Source of the DNA: Gnetum montanum
Lineage: Eukaryota; Streptophyta; Gnetopsida; Gnetales; Gnetaceae
Assembly: GCA_015680685.1 (NCBI GenBank)
Contig: MNCI01010136.1
Span: 186,370 to 250,369 of the forward strand
Direction: 5' to 3'
Length of the DNA: 64,000 bases
The position numbers were made by a program, and so were the translations under genes. The notes under the pieces were generated by a model, which saw nothing but the letters and a program-made list of their open reading frames with translations, did not search any database and was not told the origin of the DNA. This document shows, in pieces, positions 23,450 through 37,300 of this stretch (the stretch's first letter is position 1; every line of letters starts with the position of its first letter).

Positions 23450-24069
23450 GATACCTCATGTTCCAATTTCTACAATCCCTTACTATTCACATTCCACCTC
23501 ACTATTATATATAATTATACTTTAATGGTTTTATATAATATAGTGTTATTTTCTCATTCAGGCAACACTAATATGTGTGTTTGGAAGATAGATATGTTTA
23601 ACATTCAACTCCTTGAGTGCCTACGGACACTCATAGGTGCGGTTATACACGAGCACTAAAGGTTGGAGCCCAATTTGGGGAGGACTCACCTGTATAAATC
23701 TTGTGCTTCATACCTAATGATCAAATCCACATCATCTTATGCCTTTGAAATACTTAAACCATCATTTTTCACTTTCCTCCATATTCATAACTAATCATAC
23801 TTTTAGTCATTGTTACCACCATCTCCTATATACCTCATTGACTTACTTTACCAAAGATTCCTTCTTTCATGAACTTTTACTACCAAATTTTCACATTCTA
23901 AGCATCATCTATGATAAGACCCATTCAGACCATTTCTACATCTTCCAAACTATTCATTTGATTCAACTTTTCCATAAAAAATTGCTTAAAATCTAAAATT
24001 ATTTTACAGTGATGTTGTAGCTACAATGTATTAGGCCCTAATACATCACGATGTTGCCAATAAAAAATC

Positions 24070-24078
24070 CTATATATA
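24070..24078 (+). promoter_or_regulatory. TATA box of accessory ORF, copy 2
   Basis: CTATATATACG occurs at the same relative position as the TATA in copy 1 and is followed in both copies by a similar leader (GTTAGAATATTTTTCAT-like). This supports a dedicated promoter for the accessory frame. It is inferred from position and conservation. Confidence 0.45.
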
Positions 24079-24654
24079 CGTATGGAAGTTAGAATATTTT
24101 TCATTTTCCACATTCCAAGCAAGGGGAGTTCATGTTGTTTTTTTTTTTTTTGACTCCTTAATGCCCAAACTTCCAAACTCCATAGCTTCCTCATTGTAGC
24201 CCTAATTTACATGATTCTTGAACCCTCTTGAACACAGGGTGATCAACTTAGTCATGGAGAAGGGCATTGTGCAAAGTTATGCAATTTAAATTTAAGAAAA
24301 AAAATTTCTAACATCATGAATAGTACATTAAGGGTAAGAATAATACCAAACAACCAAATTTTGTTTAAAAAATTAAATAAAAGCTAGTAGACTTAATCAT
24401 TCCTACTAATTAACCATTCGAATATACAATAAATAGGAGAATAACAATTGTGAGAGGTCATAAAAATCAAAAGATATAGCAAATAATGGTTTCTTTTTTG
24501 AAATTTTTCTAACTCTATAATCATAATAAGAGCTATAAAGTAATAATAAGGGTAAAATTTTGATAAGATCCAAGAACCTGAGAGAGGATTATGAATCATT
24601 AGGAACCTATTTGAAATCCTTGGATAATTTCAAATGAATGCTTTATGATTGCAG

Positions 24655-27399
24655 ATGGCTCCTAAAAGATATACAATGGAAGGACCCTCACAACAATGGA
24701 TCAAAAGATCAAGAGGAAGGAAACAAGTTGGAGAACAGACACCACAAACAAAGAAAAAGGCTCAATTCTTTAATATCCATTAGCAAACACTTGCAACAAA
24801 ACACTCTACACAAGATGAGGTTGAAGTACCACTAGTTCTAGAGCAAGGATAGTGCCTCATGCAGTTAGCCAAATGCCAAACTATTCAAGAGATATCAATC
24901 ATGTCCATAGTCATCGTGGAACTCAACTTTGGAATGTTCATGGAATTCGCACTTGCCAATCTTCAAGAATAGCTCCATGCCTATCCTCTATGGCCTACTC
25001 TATCATGCAGTGGATAATGGCACTTAGTATAAGTGTACTAGTTTTGGAAAAATAAATAAGATGATGCCATAGTCAAGATTGAAGAAGTCACAATACCTTA
25101 TTTAGTAAAAGTAATTACAAAGGCACTAAATATTCCTAATGTTGAAGCAAATATTGCATAGACATCTAGAAGGTCCAACACATATGCAAAGAAGTTGTGG
25201 CTACAAATGACCTATGGAAAAGCATATAAAGAATATAGTGAATTGTCTACTAAAGAGAAAATATATTTCAAGATCAAAATTTACTATATTTTTTCTACCA
25301 AAAGGCTGAATAGAATTTCTAGCCATGATGTTAGAGGAAGCACCATTCTCAAGGGGAAACTTAATATAAACATGGCTCAATTATTATTCCTAGAGATTCA
25401 GAAAAGGTTCAAAGAAAAGTAGGGAAGCTTGCTTTGCCATTTCTTTGCCACATTAGAAGGTTGTGCAAGCAAGTAGGAATTCTAGGTTACACAAATGATG
25501 TTATATGCAAAGGCCAGAATGCATCTTATGCTGAAATGTCAAAATGAGTGCCTCCAAAGAAAGATCAACTAGAGAAGCCAACAGGCACTAAGGGAGCTAC
25601 AAAATCTACACCCATAGGAAATGTGCCAACAATGGGACAATGTCAAGTAGGAGCCAATGGGTCACGCCAACTGGTGATAAACCTGAATCAAGTGCTTCAC
25701 TGGCATAGCAAGATTACCAACCTTCTAGGAGCCACTTGCAACAAATTCTTAAAACCATAATTTGGAAAGATAGGGAAGGTTCTGCAATGTATATAGTAAG
25801 AGACAATTTCATAAGACCTGTAGTATCAATAGGACCCACTAGTATTCAAATAGCATTACAGGTAGAAGAAGATGAGGACTAGGCATAATAAATCTTAGGG
25901 AATGCTACATCCTTTCAAGTCATACTAGAGATAGAAGAAGGAGCTACAATTGTGGTAATGCAATACCAAGATGTAACAAGAGTAGCTGAAGTTATCACTA
26001 ATCATATTAAGGAATCCTTTAATGTTCCCATTATTCCACTAGCAAATATTACAAGAGCCAAAGATGTAAAAAGTATAGTTGGAACCTCTATGAACCCACA
26101 AAAACATGAAGATATCATTGATCGGCTACTGTAGATAGGACATGTGCTGTAGAATCTTTTTGATAATGAGATCACTATAGTACAGTTAAATCTAATTTCA
26201 ATAATAAGCAAGTTAGTAATGGTTGAAACTAGAGATGAATACATAGAGAATGAGGTGCAGAGATTATAAGTAGAATTGACAGCATTAAGAACATAAAACA
26301 GAGACCTTGCATAATATATAGCACTAGACCAGCTAGACAAATTCAAAAGAAAATAAGTGGCCCAGCTCATAGCCAGAAATATTCAAGTGGATATGGAGAA
26401 AGAAAAAGCAACGTGAAATGCCTCTATGATAGAAGCCCAAACATATGCTCACATTAAAGCACTAATTGCCCTTAAGGAAGAAAATAAAAAAATTGTTGTA
26501 GAAAATATGAGGTTGACAGACATAGAAAAGCAAAAGAATGTTCTTGAGAAAAGCATCCATCAATTAAAAGAACAATTTGCTAGAGTCAACCAAGACATAT
26601 AAAAATTGGCTAGAGAAAATAGAACCTTATCAATGGATGAAGTTTGCGCAATCTACTGACAGTTAACAATTGAGATTAGCTTATGGAAAAATAAGGCCAA
26701 AAATCATGAAAGACTCAAGGAACACTTTAGGGACCAAGTGGAAATGTATAAGCAAATCAACAAAAAAGAAATCCATATGGCCAAAGCTAAGATCAACATT
26801 ATCACCATGTAGACACTTGATTTGCAGCCCATCTTTAATGGCCTTGTGAAAAGAAAAAAAAGGCCTACAGATCAAAGACTTCACAAAATACATGGGATTA
26901 GCAAATCTCAAATATGTTAATCTAGCCATGCTCGCAACAAGTAGACTAAGAAGTGAACTGGAGCAACAAGTGGCCATGATGCATTATATGAGAAAGATTT
27001 TGTAGATAGACAAGATAAGCAGTAAAAATTACATATTGCAAACTTAGAGCTTGAAGTGGTCAAAGCTAACTACCAAGATCAAAATGATGTAGCATGGGTC
27101 GTAGAATGGTAGACTACCAAGAATTAAGAAAAGTGGCCATGGCATTTAAGAAAGAAAGATGATAGTTTGTAGCTTAGCATGTGAATACAAATAAAATGTT
27201 TCTATAGTTATCATGCCCATGGTAGGTATGAATACAACAAACATCGTTGAATTTTCTTAATGGTGCATAACCCAAGAACATAGGAGGAAAAGCTTCATGC
27301 GTTACTTAGCCAATATCAAATTCCAAAGCTTGACAATAAAGAAAGAGATTGATGGAGGAGCCATTGCCACTAGGGACACAAGGCTACATAAAATTTTGA
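24655..27399 (+). pseudogene. accessory ORF of Athila-like element, copy 2 (decayed)
   Basis: The frame starts MAPKRYTMEGPSQQW at 24,655, just after an acceptor-like ATTGCAG, which hints at a spliced leader. N-terminal third: IPYLVKVITKALNIPN, then the open piece 25,195-25,422 (KLWLQMTYGKAYKEYS, LFLEIQKRFKE). Middle: PPKKDQLEKPTGTKG, then a domain about 25,900-26,370 with repeated Ile/Val-rich segments (VAEVITNHIKESFNVPIIPL). C-terminal half: long Lys/Glu/Leu stretches suggesting a coiled coil, ending GTQGYIKF then TGA at 27,397-27,399. Many TAG/TAA stops break it. No transmembrane segment is visible. The family is not recognised. Confidence 0.55.
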
Positions 27400-27601
27400 A
27401 ATTTTGTTTTGTTTTGTCTTGTTGTCATGTGTGTCTATCATGCAATGCATGATAATTTTGTAAACGTCACTCAAACCACAATGCGGCATTAGTAGTAGAT
27501 TCATTTATGTAAATAAGTCATAGTATTCAAGTTTGCATATAACCCCATAAATTTTGTAAGGGACTCTATGCTCCTTTTGTTTTAACTTGAGGATGAGGGT
27601 A

Positions 27602-28478
27602 TGATAAAAATAATTTATATTAGTGATGCAATATCGTATCTACGATATCATAGCTATGCTTACATCATCATAGATATGATGTAGTGCATCCTGGTCTCCA
27701 CTATAAATACCAACCCACCACTATGTCAAAGGAATAACTTTTTGTTTAACTCTTAGTGAAATTCTTGCAGTTTCTTTCCATGAGTTACACTTAGAGTTAG
27801 AGTTAGAAGTGAATGCCCATCGTATGGTAGTTAACAATTGTACGAAGACTTTATTCGAGTGGATTGTACTTGGATATAATTCATGATTGGTAATAAAGAC
27901 CGAGATTGTTTCTTACCATTGCAACATCTCACTTACTTTACTTTTATTTTCTAATATGTTTACTTTAATTAATTTCTTTACATTTTTTAAAGCACTTTAC
28001 TTTTTAAATATCCATTAGTAAGGTAGAATAAGTATAACTAGTTTTGAGCATTAAGTGTAATTATTTGGTAATCCAATAGTGACTTCACTTGATTCACTCA
28101 GTAGTGAATTCATTTCGTAATCCCAATGATGGTTACATGAGCCCAAGGCATGTACAACAAGTTAGGAATGAATGCTTATCGCCATAGGCTAGGATAGATC
28201 TACATTTCTGTTATCACATAGATTTAGACTTTATTTTCATTTTCATTATGGAAACACTTAGGATTAATTTGAGCCCACAATATCATGTTATCATCTACCT
28301 CATTGAGAGTTAAACCATACTACTTACACTTCACTAACTCAATGTGAGAAGACAATGATCACGAACTAACTATCAACCACTACCATAATTACATTGTCCA
28401 TCCATAGATTACAATCTAGTCATGCATGAATGCTTGTTACTTGTATGGTGAAGTGTTGGAATACCCAACTACTCATCA
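27602..28478 (+). repeat. 3' LTR of Athila-like element
   Basis: It begins TGATAAAAAT after GATGAGGGTA and ends CAACTACTCATCA, 877 bp, close to the length of LTRs 1 and 2. It has GATAT-rich words at 27,630-27,680, TATAAATA at 27,702-27,709, and the conserved R/U5 words. The DNA beyond 28,478 is unrelated, so this is the outer right end of the array. The left-end duplication lies outside the window. Confidence 0.75.
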
Positions 28479-30100
28479 TGTGTTTTTAACATTTAATTAA
28501 TAAAATAATAAATAATTATGTTTAATTATAGCTTGTGATAATCAGAATTCCTAAAAACTCCTACACAATGATAGGTCCATAAAATATAATATTCTAATCA
28601 TTCTAGTCTCATCAACATCACACATAATATTTAACAAGTCTACATCATATCATACATTGCATATTTATTAATAAACAATACACAACCAAAATTGTAAAGT
28701 TTCAGAAAATCTGCAAAATAATACATCCAAACTCAATCTTTTAACTATCTGCCCTACAAGCCCACATTGCATGGTCATATATACTAATTTGACATAAAAA
28801 TACATGAAAAAAAGGTAAAGACAATCCACCAATTAAAATTGTTGTGGTAGAAAGTCGAAAACAAGCATAAAATCCTTAAAACTTAGGTAAAACTCCATTT
28901 CACTCCAAACAAGTTATGTACCATGTAGATACCACTGTAGCAATCCCAAATCTAGGTTTAGAGCAAGACAATCTACTTGCAAGCTTACAAATCTAAAGAA
29001 AGTGTTGAAGAAAAGAAGACAAAAAAAAAAATGAGGAAGAACATATTCAAATTTCATTGTCATTTTTTGTGAAACAACAAGAAAATGAAATAGAAACCCA
29101 AATTCTCTAGGTGCAAGAGGTGGTGTTTTACTTTTGGCAATGGCCCAAACAAAAGAAAGATGGTGGTTCTTTTCCTTTTTTATTCCTATGCATAATGTAT
29201 AATGCACATTATATATTAACGTTTCCTTTTATTTTTCACTCACATGATAAATAAGCTTTCCATTAATTGTTTTACTATATATTTTTTTCATAAGCCTATT
29301 TTATTATATTTCTTTCCCAACTAATGCCCTACTCTTCAAACATGTATAATGAATACACTAGAACTTCAAATTAAAATCCGTTTGAACCTATGAGATCCAT
29401 ATCAAACACTACACATCCATATGTCAAAATCATGTCCAAGCATCACATAACATAATGCTACACTTCAAATGCATAAATACCAAAATCACATATAAAGCAT
29501 AAATACATACCAAATAATTACTCTTGTACCCGAGTTCAACATCCTTTCTAGCCATGTCACCTATTTAACACATCATATAGGGCTAGTGTACATAATTATG
29601 TTAGTTAAGCATGTAAAGACATCATAATCATAACATAAAGGCTAAAGTATCCTAACATATAAAGTGTAATCATAACAAATTAACTTGTCCTCGATAACCC
29701 ATCGAGACCACACACATAATATATAAATCATAATCGTATGACCATACCTAATGTATCCAAAATGGATGTAATACATAGTTTGTCAAAAAATCCTCAATAG
29801 ATTTTAAAAGACTCTTTAAATTTATAAATCATCTATTTTTTATGTTGATTCATATTCATAGGTTGTCTCTTATTCATATTCAGTTGAAAATCATCATGGC
29901 ATCTTTTTCATTCATGCTCACTTTGCAAATCTAGTTACATTATGTTTACATTGATGCTCACATAAATTCTACATCCTCCTCCACATGATCAAGAAAGAGC
30001 TAAGAAAGTTTTGGAATTTGCTTCATAGAAGGGAAAGATTGTAAGAAAAATTTCTCATTTCTAATATTAAGCAATTTTATCAAAATTTATTTCATGAAAG
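28479..30100. other. AT-rich intergenic DNA
   Basis: No gene, RNA gene or clear repeat is recognised. The only open frame of note (28,914-29,207, - strand) has no recognisable features. Confidence 0.5.
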
Positions 30101-31210
30101 GGAAATGGTAAGATATATGAAGGTCAATGATAATCTTTTCATATCCTTTGAAGATACTATGCAAGGCATCATAAGACTAGCCTTAGGTAAAACAATTGAT
30201 GTAGCAGGACTATATGGAGAAATGCTTACTTGGGAAGGACCTTTACTATGCAAGGTAGCATGGAAAAATCTAAACTATGCTCTCTAGGATGGTTTAGATA
30301 AATAATGGTGCATTAATAGAGCTATTTTTCTCTTCAAAAAAGGAGATAGATCCAACTTAAATAACAATGGTTTAGATAAATAATGGTGCATTAATAGAGC
30401 TATAATCAATAATGTTTTTGCTAAAGCTTTGGGAAATATTCTTAAGATGAAGATTAGTACATATATGAAAGAAAACAACTTGCAAGTAGTTTCAGAATTT
30501 GCATTTAGACATCATCATTCTTCTATTGATCACCTCATCACATTGGAATATCTTATTGATTATAAAAAAGGATAATATAAAGGAACTATTGTTTACTTCA
30601 TCGATTTCTCTAAAGCATATGATTTAATTATTCAATGTAAGATGCGGAAGTGGTTACAAGACATAGGCACTCTATCTTGTTATATGTTATTCAGAGTCTT
30701 TACTAAGGGGTATCTATATGGATCATCACTACTTTCAAGAAATACAACACTTTTGTACATCTAGCATAATCTAGCAAGGGGAAAACAATTCTATCTTACT
30801 AGCAACTTATTTGCCTACCTCTATATCCCATCACTTATAAGGTCAAAATAGCCAAGCAAGATTGGGCTCCTAGTAATTTGGAAAGCAAGATTAGGCTTAC
30901 AGTATTTTCGAATTGAAACAGGTAGATGGGTTAAGATTCCATGAGAAGAGAGAACCTATTTGCTATGCAATCAAAGAGTAATTGAAGATGAACATCACAT
31001 ATTCCTACAATGTCCTATTGTTGAGCACAATTGCCATAAATGGTAAATTATGGCTAATAGCTTAATTAACCTATTTGAAATAGCACTAAAAAGACTTGGT
31101 ATCTTTAATATGAAGAATTTGCTTCACATCCTATGTATATTTGCTTTGTTTAATAGATCTCAATGGTCAGAGGATATAACTAAAAAAACATTTTAGTTAC
31201 AATTTCATTA
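30100..31210 (+). pseudogene. LINE (non-LTR) reverse transcriptase remnant
   Basis: A broken + strand frame shows LINE RT signatures: VFAKALGNILKMKI, FAFRHHHSSIDHLITLEYLI, then VYFIDFSKAYD (30,595-30,627), the block holding the first catalytic Asp of LINE RTs. The YADD/FADD block is missing. After a gap, the C-terminal region reads RTYLLCNQRVIEDEHHIFLQC, the Cys-x-x-Cys/His tail found in plant LINE-type RTs. Stops, an internal deletion and a 78-bp tandem duplication (30,289-30,403) show that it is dead. Confidence 0.65.
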
Positions 31211-34200
31211 TTGTTTTTTCAATATTAGAAAATCATATTTGTTCTATAAAATATTGATTGTAAAAAATTGTTATTAATTGCTAGGAACATATAATATTAA
31301 CTTATTAGTGAATAGATCTAAAATAAAAGTTAAAATGTTTCGTCTTACTTTGGTAGTTGTTTGGTTAAACAAGTTTGATGATGAACTTTATGTAATTTTT
31401 GATTTAATAGCCAAATCATACATTTTGTAGCATTCATTATGTTGCTATGAATAGAGATGAAGTTACAATAGTTATTATATTTTTCTTGTATTTTAATTTA
31501 CAATTTATATTAATAATCAATTGTATGCCTTTAAACACTTTGTATCTTAAATGATAAATTATGCATAGTTATACATACTATGAAAATTGTTGCATAGTAA
31601 ATTGATTGAGTTAGTTTACTTGTTCATTGCTAATACTAAGAGGTACAAAGTCTAAATGGATATTCCTTTCAAATTACATTTCTTTAGTTTTCATAAATGT
31701 CGATTATCATATTTTCATCCTCTTGAAGCAAATCATTAGTTTGATGTTCTCATAATATGCTATATTTATGCAATTTTGGTTGTTTTCCTTTTCTTTATTT
31801 CTAAAATGAAAGTGATGAAACAGAAGGAGGGAACCCAAAGAGTTTTGGGATCTTTAGGTGTTAACTCTCCCTAGGAAAGGGTATCACATGGTCCAAATGG
31901 CAACAATCTAAAGATACAAAGAGATGGAGGACCAATGTGAAGAGCAATATGGATTAGCAAGATACTAACAGTAACATAGATGACTATCTATAATTGGAGA
32001 TTGTGAGGACTTAAATACTCAATGCATCAAATATTATGTTAAATTGGTTGATTATTTAAAATTTGGAGGTTAAGAATAAGTATTTTCTACCTTCATCTAA
32101 ACTACACTAGCCTTCTCATGAAAAGAAAATATGATCTCATTGGTATCCAATTATCAAATGCTTTCCAAAAGTTATTATCAATTTATTGAAAATATGCTTG
32201 TCAAAATCATATATGTGTGACCTAGTTATAAAGAGAAATGTCTAATGCTCAATAAAAAGCATGTTTGAGATTTGAATGTTTTCTAGTTGTCACTAATCTT
32301 TATTTAGGATTATAATTAAAGCATTTTCATAACACATGCAATCGATGATATTTTCGAAGGGATTAAAATTCGATAAGAAGAAGATCTAGAAAATTTCAAA
32401 TTAACTTATTTTAGTGAAATAAAAGTAGCAAGTGTTATATCTCACACACAAGGAAGACCATCATGAGGATTATCTCATATTTTTTTTTGAAAAAAAAAAA
32501 GCTTCAAATAAAAAGACAAATAAGTATAAACAATATATTTGGTTGAAGATTATCCAACTAAAATGCTTTGTATTCCCTACTTCTTATTACTTTCACTCAT
32601 GAGATGCAACATACAATACAAAGCTAGGTTTATCAATACACACACATATCCATATTTAAGACAAGATATAGCAAAATTTGAATTAAAAAGAAACTTCCAT
32701 ACATGAAGATTCTCATGCAAGGATTGTTTGTACACAAATTAACATTCTAGGATAAAATAATCAAGGATAGTTGGATATGCAAAATTATGGTCAAAGAACA
32801 TCATAGGATGCTAAAACAAATCAAATACAAAAGCATATATTAAAATGGGGACAAGGCCTAGAACTTATTATTTGAAATGAGATTTAAAAATTTCCATCAA
32901 GCTCAAGATCTACTTTTGGGAAAAAAAGAAGAAGATATTCATATGTTAACTTAGTGCTAACCACCTCTCACAATGTATTAGGAATCATTGACTTTTAGGT
33001 TAGTGGAAAATTAATGGAGTCTCTACATCATTTTCTCCAATTTTCCATTGAATGAAGATATTCTAATAATATACAATGCCAAAAATAAGAAGATAGACTA
33101 CAGCTACAGATACATAACCTTTTTAGCAAGAGGTACAATTTTTTTTGAAAATAAATCAATCGAAACTTGGTTAAAAGACATTTCACTAAAGGCTTCCAAA
33201 AATGTCACTATGCCACAAAAACTAACGAGTGAAAAGAAGTGGCTTGATGAAGAATCTCTACATGCAAGGTTAGTTATATAAAAACTCTTGCAATAAGAAA
33301 GCCTTAAATAAGGACTACATAAAATTGTTTTTTAAAAAAATTGTGAAGAAACATTAAAAAAAACATGGCACAAATGATAAAATATCTATGAAATTTTTTG
33401 AGAAATAAAGTTTCTTGAAAAAATGACATTTCATTTGCAAATATTAAAGTGTTTTATAAAAATTTGGTCCACCATGAGACAAATAATTGGACAAGGTACA
33501 ATGCTTTATGGATGTGTATTGATGTGTATTGTGAGGCATTAAAACATGAAACAAATAGTTTTTGTTGGAGGCTTATAACGTGAAATCTAAAATCAAATAT
33601 GTACTATTTTTATTAAAAGCTAATTTGTTGCAATGTATCAGCTCTTAAAATTAAACTTGAATAATAAATATAACAATAAGATCTCAAGAGAGATCATCTG
33701 AAAATCACAATAGGGGTGATGCCATGAAGATTTTGTTTGCAAACATCAGGTATTAAAAATGTGATGTAATAATAAATTTACAAGAAACTTGAAAACTTAT
33801 TATAGAGAGTTTTAGAGAGATGGCAAAATGAGGCACAAATACACATGAAAAACTTTAATTTTACTAGCAAAACATTAGAGGTGGCAAGCATGATGAAGTA
33901 GATTATCCAAGTGCAACAATTTCAATATCCATGCAAGCACTAATTAGCAAAGTGAAAATTGGATCACACTCCTTCTGAGTTGAACTAGAAGATGGAATAA
34001 TGAACAACATAAAAAAAAAATATCGATTTTGTTTACTACAATTAGTAAAAGATGAGCAACGTGTATTATTAAAATGTTGCAGAATAGCTTTTCTTCAAAG
34101 AAAATGACAAATCTCTAGTCATTCTTTATATGAGCTATTCAAGCTACCAATGTAGGTTATAAGGAATTATATAGAAGATGTGTTCAAATTACATGACCAT

Positions 34201-34344
34201 TGCACACATCTATTGTACTTAAGGATCAACTGCTACTGATGTACCTTGTAAAAGTTAATTTGTCTGACTGATCCTTTGGGTCTACATAGATGTAATAAAA
34301 TTTCAGTTTCAGAAAAAATGTTTGATAGCAACAGAACATTTATG
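31211..34344. other. AT-rich intergenic DNA downstream of the TIM-barrel gene
   Basis: About 3.1 kb with no recognised gene. The open frame 33,048-33,281 (+) is Lys/Ile/Asn-rich, as expected by chance in AT-rich DNA. The 3' UTR of the gene ending at 34,345 must lie in the right-hand end of this stretch, but I cannot place its polyadenylation site with confidence. Confidence 0.5.
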
Positions 34345-37300
34345 TCAATAATCACCAGATAATATATATCTCAGCTCTTCTAAAAAACTTTCTGGAGAAC
34401 CTCCACCAGCTTCAAACCTTTCAATGACCTCTTGTCTTAGGCAGACTGCATCAGCACTAGCCAATCGCATTTCCTGTGCTTCTTCTCTTGATGATACCCC
34501 CTAGAAATAATACTAAGCATTAGTTCCTTCCTATCAAATAGCATTAATCCTTCGAAAACAGATACTAAGATCCATGTGGAATTTTATAGATTCTAAAAAA
34601 TTATTTTACAAGTGTCAATGAAAATACCAATCTTGTAAACTCACCACAATAGTCAAAGCTCCAAAAGGCATTTGCCCAGTAAGATTTTTAGCGATATCTT
34701 GCCTAAAGCCGGGGATTGGAAGCTGAAACATTCATATAAATATAAGTTAACAGCATGGTTATATTGATTTCAATCCAAAAATTGAAATATTTATCGTCAA
34801 TAACTTTAAACCAGTGCAAATTAATAACAATTATATGTCAATCAAAGAGTAAAGTATGACATCCCATATTACAAGCTGTACAATATAACAATAAGCCTGA
34901 AAAGTGTAGTAAGAATATTTCTCTCTTCACGGAATTGTGACATGTACCGCTCGTCTCTACAGAAATTCCAGTACTATATAGCCATTATTGCACCGCAAGT
35001 GAAAATTATGAATGTGTCTGAGAAGAGAATATACTGAAATTCCAATAGACAAGTTGATTCCATAGATTGAAGCTCCCATCTCTTCAACCTCTTCCAGCTC
35101 CTTCATATTTGTTACCTAGACACGGGGAAATTCCAGTTTACACAAACTAGCATACTCATTAAATTAGAATAATTTGAAACACAGCATATTTAATTTTACA
35201 ATAAATTGTAACATCAAAATTCGAATTCCAAGGTTGTCAAAGTTTATGAACCTCAACAATTGCATCCAGTCCTAATGAACCACAATATCCTAAAAGAGGC
35301 TTGACTCCTGGAATAGAAAATAGATTCAATAAAATCGAATTATTGAAGAGAAAGTTGAAACAAGAAACAGTCACTATTTGCCAACCTTTTCCAACAACTG
35401 CATGTACCAATCGCACAGCCGAGGCACCAGCTTCAACAGCTTGTGCAATCTGCATAAATCAAGAATTTGTCAAATGTATATCTTTAGGAAAATTTTAAAA
35501 AATAAAAACAATTTCAAATCCAATGCAGGTAAACACATTTAGAAAACTTACCATATTTAACAAAAATATATGTGCTTGATAGCCAAATGTTGTATTACAT
35601 ATATCACTCAGCTAATGCAATTTTTCAGTGCTGTGTGAAGAAAGTTATAATAAAGACCTATCATAGGGAAAATATCTTTATGCAGTACTGCAACCCAGTG
35701 CGGAGTGTAAAATATAACTACAAGCTAAAACTGCTTTTCAAACAGAAATGTTTCAAGGCTTTTTATACAAAAGAATATCAAAACAGTTTATGGAAAAAAG
35801 GAATTTGAATGTTTTCCAAAACTGATATCTTACCGAAAATAAATTTTCCTAAGGAAGCAAACAACTAAAAGTTCAAAAAACATTAGTAAAATACAAACTA
35901 TCCTTCATCATCATCACCACCCTAGCCTCACCCAAACAACATGGGATCACCTCTATCACTTTTTTTGCACCATTGACTTCTATCAAGAGCCAAATATGCC
36001 TTAACTCTCAACTTGAAGATCATTTTTTATGCTTTTAAACCAAGTATGTTTAGGTCTACCTCTTTGTTGTTTCCTCTCAACTTTAATCAAGTAAACTCTT
36101 CTAATAGCAGTATTTTTTGGCCTTCTTAACACATGACCAATACATCTTAAACAACTTTCCTTAATCTTCTCATCTATAAGAGCTACCCCCTATAGACTTC
36201 CCTTAATAAGAGACTCTATCTAATCTTTCCTAGTAACACCCAATATCTACTTTGGCAATTGCATCTTTGCTACATGCACATGTTGAACTTGATACTTTGT
36301 AATAGATTGGCATTCTACACCATAAAGGATTCTTGGTTTGGTAGCATTTTTGGAGAACTTTCCCTTCAACATAGCAAGATTCTTGTACCACAAAGCATAC
36401 CACTAGCTTCTTGCCATTTCATCATCTTGCTTCAAATTTGTTTATCACATCATTGTCAATATTACTCTTCATTTAAACAAGTGACCCCCAAGTATCTAAT
36501 TTGCTACTTTAAGTAACTTCTTGTTTTTAAATTCTAATATTTGTATGTTTCTTTTTTTCCTTGTTCGGTAAAGGGTCTAAGCTTATATTATAAATAGAGC
36601 AAATTTACAATACCAAAAGTGAGACTAGCTTACCGCAATGGCAACAACAGAGGAACCCTTCCAAATAAAAAAAACGAATACATCAGAGTGCAAAAAAAAG
36701 AAGGCAAGAGGCCACATCAAAGAAGGCCTTTCCCCTCACATCAATACATAATAACAAAATTTGGCCAAAAGGCCTACAAAAGCCCATTATCCTACAACAA
36801 AAGTGCCTGCAAAAAGGACAAAACCAAAAGCTAATTGTTGCAACAACGGGAGTGAGGTGCAACTACAAACTGGTCTTTCTTTAGTGTAAACCCAATTCAC
36901 TATGTTTCGGTTTGCTTGACTTCAAACCTAATTAAATTCGATGCTTCTTGGAATCTTTCAAATTTTGTGTTTTCTTCTTTCTCTTATGGGAGAGATCATA
37001 CACTTTGTTAGGGTAAGGATTGAAAGGCTTTTTCATGATGAAGGCCTTGAGCTTACTACATGATGTTCTTTTGCGGAACCAATCTCCACATACGGGCATC
37101 TCCCATATCGAAACCAACACTATATGTTGGTTTCCAAGTTATCTAAAAATTGCAAGTGGGCTTCATCATGCTCTCATTCTTCCTCCCTTCTCCTCACCTG
37201 CCTCTAGGCATCCTCTCTCACCTACTCCTACACCCTACATTTGTCTTCTTCTTCTTGAGCATGTTGTTCAACGTCCTTCTTGAGTTCCTCTACCATAAGT

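Larger units (their letters stand above)
23450..27601 (+). mobile_element. 3' internal region of the host Athila-like element (unit 2)
   Basis: This continues the element interrupted at 9371. It is colinear with 1-4040: promoter, accessory reading frame, then the purine-rich GATGAGGGTA (27,592-27,601), the probable polypurine tract before the LTR. Outside the accessory frame (23,450-24,060 and 27,400-27,590) I see no gene. Confidence 0.7.

Noticed and set aside
33048-33281. 77-codon + strand frame in intergenic DNA
   Set aside because: Composition is that of AT-rich random sequence and no motif or neighbour supports it.
35301-35498. + strand frame overlapping exons 3-4 of the TIM-barrel gene
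   Set aside because: It is a shadow; the - strand exons have matching splice sites and phases.
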